Source: Patescibacteria group bacterium (lineage in GTDB: Bacteria > Patescibacteriota > Andersenbacteria > UBA10190). Taken from it: DNA of 6,626 nt. The position numbers and the translations under genes are program-made. The DNA lies in NCBI GenBank assembly GCA_022574795.1, contig JACZRJ010000024.1:1-6626 (forward strand). The letters are read 5' to 3'. This document shows positions 1-5,199 of this stretch, in pieces (position 1 is the stretch's first letter; every line of letters begins with the position of its first letter). Below the pieces are notes generated by a model that was not told the DNA's origin, did not search any database, and saw only the letters and a program-made list of their open reading frames with translations.

Positions 1-1012
1 GCACCACATAGGGGATGGCGGCTAGCAAGGGGTTGCCCTCGGCTCGATATTCAGTCGATTTCTTGCCACGCTCGGTCACCACCAACGTATCTTTGGGCAA
101 GAAGCGTGAGGCTAATTCGACTGAAGTTTTAAGAAAGCCTCCAGGGTTGTTGCGCAGATCGAGAATAATGCCCCGGACATCATCTTTTACCATTTGACGA
201 GCGGCGGTGTTGAACTGGGTAGTGGTTTCACCGTTGAAACTGGTGAGGATTAGGTGAGCAATGCCATCTTCGGTGGTCACCTTAACACTCTCAATCTCGA
301 TGGTGTCACGAACGATGTCGATATCCGTTGTCTCTCGGGCATCTTTATGTACGACAGTCAGGGTTACGGTGGTACCCTTCTCTCCCCTGATAAGGCTCAC
401 TACTTCGTCCAGGTTAGTACCACTCTCGAGCTCTTCCTCGTCTACTTTAATAATGATGTCCCCCTCGCGAATTCCGACTTGCTCAGCTGTCGAGCCGTTA
501 AGCGGAGCGATGACTGTGATCAGTCCAGACCTGAGGCCAATCTCAATGCCAACTCCGGAGAAGCTTCCTTCGATGGTTTCTTCAAACCGCTCGGTTTCGG
601 CAGGTTCAGCGAAGGCGGTATAAGGATCACCGGCGGCTTTGATCATGCCACTGACGGCACCATAAAAGAGCGCCTCCTCAGAGATATCGCCAATGTATTT
701 GGCGTGAAGCTTGTCCCAGGCCTCCCAAAACGTCGGGAAGACTAATTGCCGATTACCATCCTGTGCGGCGATAAAACGAGGTAGGTCAACGCTGAGTTCA
801 GCGGCTGGAATTAGATAACGGCCAATAAATATACCGCCGAAGAAGACCAGCAGAATTCCGAGAACTGCCGAAGCGCTTCGAGGAATAGAGCCCATACCAT
901 TGCGTATACCGTGGCTACGCCGAAGCAAGGTATTACGGCGGCCGAGATGTAAGAAACTACGTTTGCGGATCGGTTGTGGCGGAATGCTGCCGCCAAGGTT
1001 TGGCTGATTCAT
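1..1012 (-). CDS. S41-family C-terminal processing peptidase (Ctp), 3' end outside window
   Basis: Membrane-anchored, PDZ-regulated serine protease that would act outside the membrane, cleaving proteins near their C-termini. The 337 visible residues show, in order: a basic N-terminus (about 15-45) with many Arg; one membrane segment (about 48-68, rich in Leu/Ile/Phe/Gly) acting as signal anchor; a helical N-terminal domain containing the family's GDPYTAF motif (128-134); a PDZ domain (about 150-235) with the binding-loop motif FSGVGIEIG and the segment GIREGDIIIKVD; and the start of the protease core with the signature LDLRNNPGG (284-292). The catalytic Ser and Lys normally follow this signature and lie beyond base 1, so activity cannot be judged. 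The ATG at 1012 lacks a Shine-Dalgarno sequence; Met40 would remove basic residues but keep the anchor. It starts 32 bases after aspS stops, suggesting one transcript. Family assignment is very secure; substrate is unknown. Confidence 0.95.
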   Translation of the reverse strand, partial: MNQPNLGGSIPPQPIRKRSFLHLGRRNTLLRRSHGIRNGMGSIPRSASAVLGILLVFFGGIFIGRYLIPAAELSVDLPRFIAAQDGNRQLVFPTFWEAWDKLHAKYIGDISEEALFYGAVSGMIKAAGDPYTAFAEPAETERFEETIEGSFSGVGIEIGLRSGLITVIAPLNGSTAEQVGIREGDIIIKVDEEELESGTNLDEVVSLIRGEKGTTVTLTVVHKDARETTDIDIVRDTIEIESVKVTTEDGIAHLILTSFNGETTTQFNTAARQMVKDDVRGIILDLRNNPGGFLKTSVELASRFLPKDTLVVTERGKKSTEYRAEGNPLLAAIPYVV

Positions 1013-1044
1013 GGTGTGACGATAAAGGGTTATTTAATTGATGG

Positions 1045-2841
1045 CTACTTCTTTTTGATTGAGAGGTGCAAATCCTTCAATTGCTGCTCACTAACTGGGG
1101 CGGGAGAGTTCATCATTAAGTCTTTACCCTGACTGTCTTTGGGGAAGGCGTAGATCTCACGAATATTGGGCTGGTCGAGAAGGACCATGAGTAATCGATC
1201 AAGGCCAGGGGCGAAACCGCCATGTGGTGGTGCGCCATATTCGAAGGCGGTAATCATACCACCGAATTTAGCATCAACCTGCGCTTTGGAATAGCCCGCG
1301 AGAGCAAAGGCCCGATACATAATATCCGGCTGATGATTTCTGATGGCGCCTGAGCTGATCTCGAAGCCGTTGAGGGCCAGGTCATATTGCCAGCCAAGAA
1401 TGGTGGTAGGATCATCCGCTTGCAAGGCGGCCAGGCCGCCCTGAGGCATCGAGAAGGGATTATGGGAGAAATCTATCTTGCCTTCGTCATTCAGTTCATA
1501 CATGGGAAAATCAGTAATCCAGACCCAGGCAGCTTTGGTGTCGTCGGCTAGCTTAAGCGTGGTGGCAGCGGCTACCCGGACGGCACCAAGAACCTTAGCA
1601 GCCTTTTCCCAGGCGTCAGCCGCAAAGAAAATAGCGTCACCTTTGTTGGCGCCTACCTCTTTAACGATAGCCTGCGCGACGTCTTCTCCTAGATGTTTAA
1701 TTATTGGCGAGACGAGTTCATCTTTAATTATCAGGTAAGCCAAGCCGTTGGCGCCATGGATTTTAGCGTGCTCAGTTAGCTTTTCTATATCTTTCCGAGA
1801 AAAGTCAGCGCCGCCGGGAACGTGCAGCGCCATAACCTGGCCTTTATCCTCAAGTACCTCATTGAATACTTTGAAGTTACTGCCCGATACTTCTTGTGAC
1901 ACGTCAGTAATGAAAAGATCGTACCTAAGATCAGGTTTGTCCGAGCCGTATTTCATGATCGCCTCGCGCCAGGGAATTCGAGGGAAGGGCTGCTCAGAAA
2001 TTTTCTTATCACTGAACTCATTAGTCAGCTCAACCATTAACGGCTCGACCACCTTGAAAATGTCCTCTTGTTCAACAAAACTCATCTCCAGATCGATTTG
2101 ATAAAAGGTGCCAGCGTGACGATCGGCCCGAGGATCCTCATCACGAAAGCAGGGAGCTATTTGAAAATAGCGATCGAGACCCCCCACCATGAGCAGTTGC
2201 TTATATTGTTGTGGTGCTTGAGGCAGGGCATAAAAGCTGCCCGGAGACAGCCGGCTGGGCACGAGAAAGTCGCGAGCTCCCTCGGGCGAGGAGTTGGCTA
2301 AAATAGGAGTCTGTACTTCGGTAAACCCTTGCTGATTGAAGTAGTGACGCACGTGCCGAATAAATTGATCGCGCACTTTCAGCATGCGTTGGAGCCGAGG
2401 GTGTCGCAGATCAAGATAGCGGTAGGTAAGGCGTAATTCTTCATTGGTATCCGTATCTTGAGCAATCTCGAACGGAGGTGTTTTTGAGGTGCTCAGCACG
2501 GTGAGTTTAGACACCGCTACTTCGATCTCGCCAGTGGCAAGTTTTTTGTTGATCATCTTGGCGGGACGGGTAACCACTGTGCCAGCGGCAGTTACCACGT
2601 GCTCGCTTCTGAGCTTATCGGCAAGGTCAAAAGCCTGGCGATTATTGGCAGGATCGAAGGTGAGTTGTGTTATCCCCCACTTGTCGCGCAGATCGATAAA
2701 GATTAGGCCACCGTGATCGCGACGACTGTGTACCCACCCGGAAAGACGAACCTCCGCTGAGGCCGAATCGACGGTCAGTTGCCCGCAGGTGTGTGTGCGG
2801 TACTGATTAATGGCAATATTTGTCCCTCCGGCGTCAGACAT
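1045..2841 (-). CDS. aspS: Aspartyl-tRNA synthetase (bacterial type, 598 aa)
   Basis: Cytoplasmic class II synthetase that charges tRNA-Asp with aspartate using ATP. Length matches bacterial AspRS (about 580-600). Domains: anticodon-binding OB fold (about 14-110, with RLSGWVHSRRDHGG and FIDLRD); class II core with motif 1 (GFTEVQTPIL, 172-181), the QAPQQYKQLLM segment (208-218), motif 2 (FRDEDPRADRHAG, 232-244, then FYQIDLEMSF); the bacterial GAD insertion (about 300-420); and motif 3 (GAPPHGGFAPGLDRLLM, 536-552). Motif 2 departs from the usual DLRADRQPEFTQ by L to P and a one-residue longer loop. Whether it is discriminating or also makes Asp-tRNA-Asn cannot be told without knowing if GatCAB is present. 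The ATG at 2841 has no Shine-Dalgarno sequence. The first 12 or so residues are extra relative to the usual start near YRTH. A GGAGG lies inside them, 7 bases before an ATT codon (residue 9), so a non-standard start is conceivable. Lies just downstream of a terminator hairpin and upstream of the protease gene. Confidence 0.98.
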   Translation of the reverse strand: MSDAGGTNIAINQYRTHTCGQLTVDSASAEVRLSGWVHSRRDHGGLIFIDLRDKWGITQLTFDPANNRQAFDLADKLRSEHVVTAAGTVVTRPAKMINKKLATGEIEVAVSKLTVLSTSKTPPFEIAQDTDTNEELRLTYRYLDLRHPRLQRMLKVRDQFIRHVRHYFNQQGFTEVQTPILANSSPEGARDFLVPSRLSPGSFYALPQAPQQYKQLLMVGGLDRYFQIAPCFRDEDPRADRHAGTFYQIDLEMSFVEQEDIFKVVEPLMVELTNEFSDKKISEQPFPRIPWREAIMKYGSDKPDLRYDLFITDVSQEVSGSNFKVFNEVLEDKGQVMALHVPGGADFSRKDIEKLTEHAKIHGANGLAYLIIKDELVSPIIKHLGEDVAQAIVKEVGANKGDAIFFAADAWEKAAKVLGAVRVAAATTLKLADDTKAAWVWITDFPMYELNDEGKIDFSHNPFSMPQGGLAALQADDPTTILGWQYDLALNGFEISSGAIRNHQPDIMYRAFALAGYSKAQVDAKFGGMITAFEYGAPPHGGFAPGLDRLLMVLLDQPNIREIYAFPKDSQGKDLMMNSPAPVSEQQLKDLHLSIKKK

Positions 2842-2878
2842 GGTCTTAAGCGTAATTGACAGCGCCTACGAGAGCAAC

Positions 2879-2909
2879 AAAAACGCAGCGATCGAGACCG
2901 CTGCGTTTT
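2879..2909 (-). terminator. Rho-independent terminator or attenuator upstream of aspS
   Basis: An 11-bp perfect stem pairs AAAACGCAGCG (2880-2890) with CGCTGCGTTTT (2899-2909), with an 8-base loop. Read on the minus strand, the stem runs into TTTTTGTT (2883 down to 2876), a good U-tract. On the plus strand only four T follow before a C, so the hairpin could also work weakly there. No minus-strand protein gene ends just before it, so it would terminate the candidate non-coding RNA to its right. It lies only about 37 bases ahead of the aspS start, so it could instead control read-through into aspS. Confidence 0.8.
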
Positions 2910-3364
2910 CTTGAAATCACCCAAGAGAGTAGCTAGTAGTGCAGTTACTAAACACTCTCCCGGGTGTCAGCTACACTAAGTGTGTAGCTGAGGTCGTATA
3001 CCCAGGATGCAGGGCGTTCCTTCAGACGCCCCTAGCTTGTAGGTACTCCTACGTAGTAGGCAAGTACCTGAAGATAAGGAACACTGCACGTCTACCTACC
3101 GATAGGTAAGCAAAAGACACGCATTGCTTAGTTCATTTTCGACACGCACTCAAGGTATCAGTAAAAGATCTAAGCAATGCGAACCTTTTCGCTCGGGTAC
3201 GAGAAAAAGGAAGGAAGCAGGGTAATGAAGAGAACGTGCCAGTAGAGAAGAGTTAGAAGAATAGGCAAGGGTACGGTACTTATGTCCGGCAGCCGCGCAA
3301 AAGGTATGCCCTGTTGAGACTCCCTTATGATGTAGGGTTTCGCCCTAACCGCACCCTCTCCGTA

Positions 3365-3398
3365 GGGTTTCGTTTACTCAGGGGTTTCGTTTACTCAG
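3365..3398. repeat. Perfect 17-base tandem duplication
   Basis: GGGTTTCGTTTACTCAG occurs twice back to back (3365-3381 and 3382-3398) with no mismatch. The first eight bases, GGGTTTCG, occur a third time at 3335-3342 as part of a small hairpin (TAGGG/CCCTA). The copies lie inside the candidate non-coding RNA. A fresh duplication is the simplest explanation; use as a repeated binding site is possible but unsupported. Confidence 0.9.
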
Positions 3399-3507
3399 CC
3401 ACGCAGGCGAGACTTGGCCCGCTGGCCTGCCACATCAAGATGCGGAGTTATTAATCTCTCGAAATTCTTTGTCCCGCTTACGAGTAGCGTGCTCGGTTGA
3501 ACCAGTT

Positions 3508-3538
3508 ACCCCGAACCGTCCTGATGGGGGTTCGGGGT
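3508..3538. repeat. 10-bp hairpin, possible weak plus-strand terminator or 5' stem of the RNA
   Basis: ACCCCGAACC (3508-3517) pairs perfectly with GGTTCGGGGT (3529-3538) around an 11-base loop. On the plus strand it is followed by a T-rich but interrupted TATTATTT; on the minus strand by AACTGG, so it is not a terminator there. It could be the first stem of the candidate minus-strand RNA or a weak terminator for plus-strand transcription coming from 2913 onward. Confidence 0.55.
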
Positions 3539-3603
3539 TATTATTTGGCACGAAATTTGCGGCGCCTCTCGACGAGGCGCTCGCTCATTTCGGCAAATAA
3601 TAA
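3538..3603. repeat. 66-base long imperfect palindrome
   Basis: A single hairpin built of four stacked perfect blocks: TTATTATTTG (3538-3547) with CAAATAATAA (3594-3603); CGAAAT (3551-3556) with ATTTCG (3587-3592); GCG (3559-3561) with CGC (3582-3584); and GCGCCTC (3562-3568) with GAGGCGC (3574-3580), loop TCGAC. That is 26 pairs interrupted by small loops. It lies directly against the U-tract of the terminator at 3602-3629 and has no coding role. Its form fits a REP/MITE-like interspersed element or a second processing hairpin; nothing here decides between them. Confidence 0.75.
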
Positions 3604-3629
3604 AAACCCGGCTCTGGGCAGAGTCGGGT
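3602..3629 (-). terminator. Rho-independent terminator of the small acidic-protein gene
   Basis: On the minus strand ACCCG-A-CTCT (3629-3620) pairs with AGAG-C-CGGGT (3615-3606) around a GCCC loop, with a single A/C mismatch, and is followed by TTTTT (3606-3602). It begins 12 bases past the stop codon of the gene at 3642-4010. Confidence 0.8.
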
Positions 3630-3641
3630 ATATAAGCAAGG

Positions 3642-4010
3642 CTATTCAGTGACGGTGTCAGAGCCCAAATCGGGCCCAAGAGCCACATCGCTATTACTCC
3701 CGCTGAGGATTTCATCATCAAGTGAGTCCGCCTCTCCAACATCGAGTACTTCTGAAGAATCGTCCGCTAGGACAGTAGCCCCCTTGGCTCCGCCAGAAAT
3801 TTTCCTCTGGCGATCCTCAAAGCTGGCTCGGGTTCGCGCAATCTCAACATCAAGAAACTCATCCGTGCAGCCAAGCTCTTCCTTACATCTCTCCCGAAGC
3901 TTGGCCTCGGTCACTTGATTGCTAAAAGGCTGCTTCGATTTCGTATCAACCAGCGCGAAGTATTCTTTACCATCAGCGTCTTCACTCATTTTACGAATAT
4001 AGAGTTGCAT
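3642..4010 (-). CDS. Small acidic protein of unknown function (122 aa)
   Basis: I do not recognise this family. The chosen ATG at 4010 has an excellent ribosome binding site, AAGGAGGG, with 8 bases between GGAGG and the start. An in-frame ATG at 4076 lies upstream and has none, so it was rejected. The first 75 or so residues look folded: a probable beta strand MQLYIRKM, a D-G-turn, a second strand EYFALVD, then a charged helical stretch (about 32-70) with two Cys (41 and 48). After a GGAKG hinge (about 72-76) the last 45 residues are strongly acidic and Ser/Gly-rich (many Asp/Glu, SEVLD, DSLDDEIL), probably disordered. No signal peptide or membrane segment is seen. It is transcribed away from the rpsF operon as a single gene with its own terminator. 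The acidic tail would suit a partner-binding or nucleic-acid-mimicking role, but that is speculation. That it is a real gene is well supported by binding site plus terminator. Confidence 0.8.
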   Translation of the reverse strand: MQLYIRKMSEDADGKEYFALVDTKSKQPFSNQVTEAKLRERCKEELGCTDEFLDVEIARTRASFEDRQRKISGGAKGATVLADDSSEVLDVGEADSLDDEILSGSNSDVALGPDLGSDTVTE

Positions 4011-4143
4011 GGCTAAGCCCTCCTTATCAAAAGTGCTTTTTAAAAAGAACCAAAGAAGCCTACCGTATTCTGACAATCGCCCCCTTCTGATGAGGTGCTA
4101 TCAGCCGTACACCGTACCCTTATTAGGCCGCTAGGAGCAAATT
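4011..4143. other. Divergent intergenic control region
   Basis: Separates the leftward small acidic-protein gene from the rightward ribosomal operon. Visible are the leftward gene's ribosome binding site (4018-4025), a CTTTTTAAAAAG-type palindrome near 4035-4048, and two near-tandem copies of CCGTAC around 4104-4117. No convincing promoter for the leftward gene was found: TTGGTT with TTGATA at 17-base spacing exists but would start transcription inside the ribosome binding site. The CCG-containing repeats recall the CCG element bound by the bS6:bS18 pair in known rpsF leaders, but I cannot fold a matching motif by eye. Confidence 0.4.
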
Positions 4144-4221
4144 ATGGCCGCTGTATATCACCGTCTTGCATCATTGAGCATTTTGCTTTATAGTTCCAAA
4201 GTTCTAGTAACCTATGTCTGA
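4144..4221 (+). CDS. Possible 25-residue leader peptide overlapping rpsF start
   Basis: ATG at 4144 is preceded by AGGAG (4133-4137) with a 6-base spacer, the best ribosome binding site near rpsF. The 25-codon frame begins MAAVYHRLAS, continues with a hydrophobic stretch (about 8-16), ends in VLVTYV and stops at TGA 4219-4221, inside the rpsF start region (8-base overlap). Since rpsF itself has no Shine-Dalgarno sequence, ribosomes ending here could re-start on rpsF. Against it: the promoter at 4166-4194 lies inside this frame, so transcripts from that promoter would not contain it, and short ORFs with a chance binding site are common. Confidence 0.3.
   Translation: MAAVYHRLASLSILLYSSKVLVTYV
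4166..4194 (+). promoter_or_regulatory. Sigma70-like promoter for the rpsF-ssb-rpsR operon
   Basis: TTGCAT (4166-4171) and TATAGT (4189-4194) are separated by exactly 17 bases, close to the TTGACA/TATAAT consensus. Transcription would start near 4201, leaving a 5' untranslated region of only about 12-14 bases before the rpsF ATG and no room for a Shine-Dalgarno site. That agrees with the absence of one. No mapped start site is available. Confidence 0.6.
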
Positions 4222-4645
4222 ATACGAAATAACGTATCTCGCCAGACCTGACCTCGCTGAAGATGCTCGAGAAGAGCTTGATGCTGCCGTTGATAAGACT
4301 ATTGAACAGCGTGATGGAGCAATCATTTTTAGTACCCCAAGTGTTTATCGTCGCCTTGGCTACGACATTAATGAACAGTCCACCAGCTTTATCCGCACCC
4401 TCCAAGCAGAACTAGACCCAACCTTAATTGAGGAGGTTCGCAAAGAAGTTAGAAAGCTTGATGGTGTCATGCGAATGTCTGTCATCAAAACCGCCCAGCG
4501 AAAAGAGGTTTCTCCCGCCATTTTTGAAGCCTCTCAGCAAGAAAAAGAAGTGAAGCCGAGTACTCCACCCGCTGACAAGAAGCCCGTCTCAATGGCAGAA
4601 GTTGAAGAGAAAATTGAGAAGGCCCTGGACGAGGAAGTAAAATAA
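4214..4645 (+). CDS. rpsF: Ribosomal protein bS6
   Basis: Small-subunit protein of the 30S platform that pairs with bS18 and contacts 16S rRNA. Residues 1-95 follow the bS6 ferredoxin-like fold: strand SEYEITYLARPD, helix (15-31), strand GAIIFSTPSVYRRLGYDI (the family's GkRRLaYpI region), strand STSFIRTLQAEL, helix LIEEVRKEVRKLD and strand GVMRMSVIKTA. The remaining 45 or so residues form a Lys/Glu/Pro-rich tail, a common variable extension in bS6; total length 143 is slightly over the usual 95-140. The start is fixed by homology to the conserved YEI strand; there is no Shine-Dalgarno sequence, and a putative leader ORF overlaps the ATG. First gene of the rpsF-ssb-rpsR cluster, 38 bases before ssb. 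In other bacteria the bS6:bS18 complex represses its own mRNA; a leader motif for that is not evident here. Confidence 0.95.
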   Translation: MSEYEITYLARPDLAEDAREELDAAVDKTIEQRDGAIIFSTPSVYRRLGYDINEQSTSFIRTLQAELDPTLIEEVRKEVRKLDGVMRMSVIKTAQRKEVSPAIFEASQQEKEVKPSTPPADKKPVSMAEVEEKIEKALDEEVK

Positions 4646-4683
4646 TTTGACATTTGAGCTAGTAAATTGGACATTCAATATAT

Positions 4684-5181
4684 ATGGATCTAAACAAAGT
4701 TATGGTAATCGGCCGCCTGACCCGAGACCCTGAATCTCGAACGACACCTCAAGGTATTGCCGTAACCAATTTCGGCCTGGCGACTAATCGAGTGTGGAAG
4801 GACAAAGAGGGCAACCAACAAGACAACACCGAATTCCACAATATTGTTGCCTGGCGCCGACTTGGAGAAATTTGTGCTCAATACTTAGCCAAGGGGCGCC
4901 AAGTGTATATCGAAGGCCATCTCCAAACACGCAGCTGGGAAGATCAAGACGGCAAAAAAAACTACCGCACCGAAATAGTTGCCGACAATATGATCATGCT
5001 CGGCAGCAAAGCCGATAATATTGGGCAGGCGCCAACTCCCAGTCCGGCCGCGCGAATTGATACTCAAGCAGCCACCCCGGCTAGTCAGGAAAGTAAACCA
5101 CAAGACAGTAAACCAGAGGAAGGCGAGCCAACCGGACCCGTCAAGGACGAAGAGATCAAAATCGAAGACATACCTTTCTAA
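4684..5181 (+). CDS. ssb: Single-stranded DNA-binding protein
   Basis: Coats single-stranded DNA during replication, repair and recombination and recruits partner proteins. The N-terminal OB fold (about 1-107) has the family landmarks: start [24 protein letters not shown] (30-36), aromatic DNA-stacking residues W38, F51, W57 and W85, the [11 protein letters not shown] segment and the [14 protein letters not shown] strand. Residues 108-155 are a flexible Pro/Ala/Gln/Glu-rich linker. The C-terminus EDIPF is the acidic, Phe-ended tip used by bacterial SSBs to dock partners. Length 165 is typical for a homotetrameric SSB. Position between rpsF and rpsR is the standard arrangement. The gap to rpsF and the gap of 18 bases to rpsR hold no Shine-Dalgarno sequence; a TTGACA at 4647 has no partner -10 box. 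Confidence 0.97.
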   Translation: MDLNKVMVIGRLTRDPESRTTPQGIAVTNFGLATNRVWKDKEGNQQDNTEFHNIVAWRRLGEICAQYLAKGRQVYIEGHLQTRSWEDQDGKKNYRTEIVADNMIMLGSKADNIGQAPTPSPAARIDTQAATPASQESKPQDSKPEEGEPTGPVKDEEIKIEDIPF

Positions 5182-5199
5182 TCAGAACGTACTTTACTC

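Larger units (their letters stand above)
2878..3537 (-). ncRNA. Candidate large structured non-coding RNA (unrecognised)
   Basis: About 650 bases without a credible ORF but packed with stems, read here as minus-strand RNA ending at the terminator 2879-2909. Stems: 2918-2930 with 2954-2966 (13 pairs, two of them G-U only on the minus strand, inner stem TAGTA/TACTA); 2967-2976 with 2982-2991 (10 bp, loop of 5); 3041-3052 with 3056-3069 (12 bp, 2-base bulge); 3008-3012 with 3084-3088; 3016-3022 with 3076-3082; 3093-3098 with 3103-3108; 3120-3131 with 3170-3181 (12 bp, 38-base loop); 3184-3195 with 3200-3210; 3333-3337 with 3343-3347; 3353-3357 with 3364-3368; 3403-3408 with 3425-3430; 3508-3517 with 3529-3538. 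A pyrimidine-rich strip, probably single-stranded, covers about 3211-3270. No tmRNA, RNase P, SRP, 6S or T-box signature was found. The 5' end and promoter are not defined; a poor GGGACA/TAATAA pair on the minus strand near 3474-3446 is the best I see. It could be an independent RNA or an aspS leader; the exact ends are guesses. Confidence 0.45.

Noticed and set aside
254..745. 163-codon plus-strand ORF
   Set aside because: It is the antisense shadow of the S41 protease, whose minus-strand reading shows the PDZ and LDLRNNPGG motifs.
2842..2970. T-box leader of aspS
   Set aside because: No AGGGTGGTACCGCG-like T-box sequence or specifier-loop layout is present before the terminator; TTGGGTGATTTC is only a faint resemblance.
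3204..3222. SRP RNA helix 8 motif (AGGAAGGAAGCAGGG)
   Set aside because: The bases resemble the GGAAGGAAGCAG element, but the pairing bases needed before the GGAA loop are absent; the flanks form a different hairpin (3184-3210).
3205..3242. Tiny plus-strand ORF after AAGGAAGG near 3227
   Set aside because: Only six codons, inside the structured region and with poor spacing; treated as chance.
2878..3537. tmRNA (ssrA)
   Set aside because: A GGGGTAACTGGTTCAAC stretch on the minus strand near 3514-3498 resembles the tmRNA 5' end, but there is no matching 3' tRNA half with T-arm and CCA, no acceptor partner, and no tag ORF ending in the usual Ala-Leu-Ala-Ala-type codons; a permuted order was also checked without success.
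2878..3537. RNase P RNA
   Set aside because: Neither the GAGGAAAGTCC-type P4 strand nor its ACAGAA-containing partner is present on either strand.
3506..3742. 78-codon minus-strand ORF
   Set aside because: It overlaps a real gene in another frame and runs through a terminator and a 66-base palindrome; no binding site.
3642..4076. Longer version of the small acidic protein starting at 4076
   Set aside because: The extra 22 residues have no ribosome binding site, while the ATG at 4010 has an ideal one.
4647..4681. Internal promoter before ssb (TTGACA at 4647)
   Set aside because: The only AT-rich -10-like hexamer is 23 bases away; a similar TTGACA after the RNHCP stop (5737) also lacks a -10 at workable spacing.
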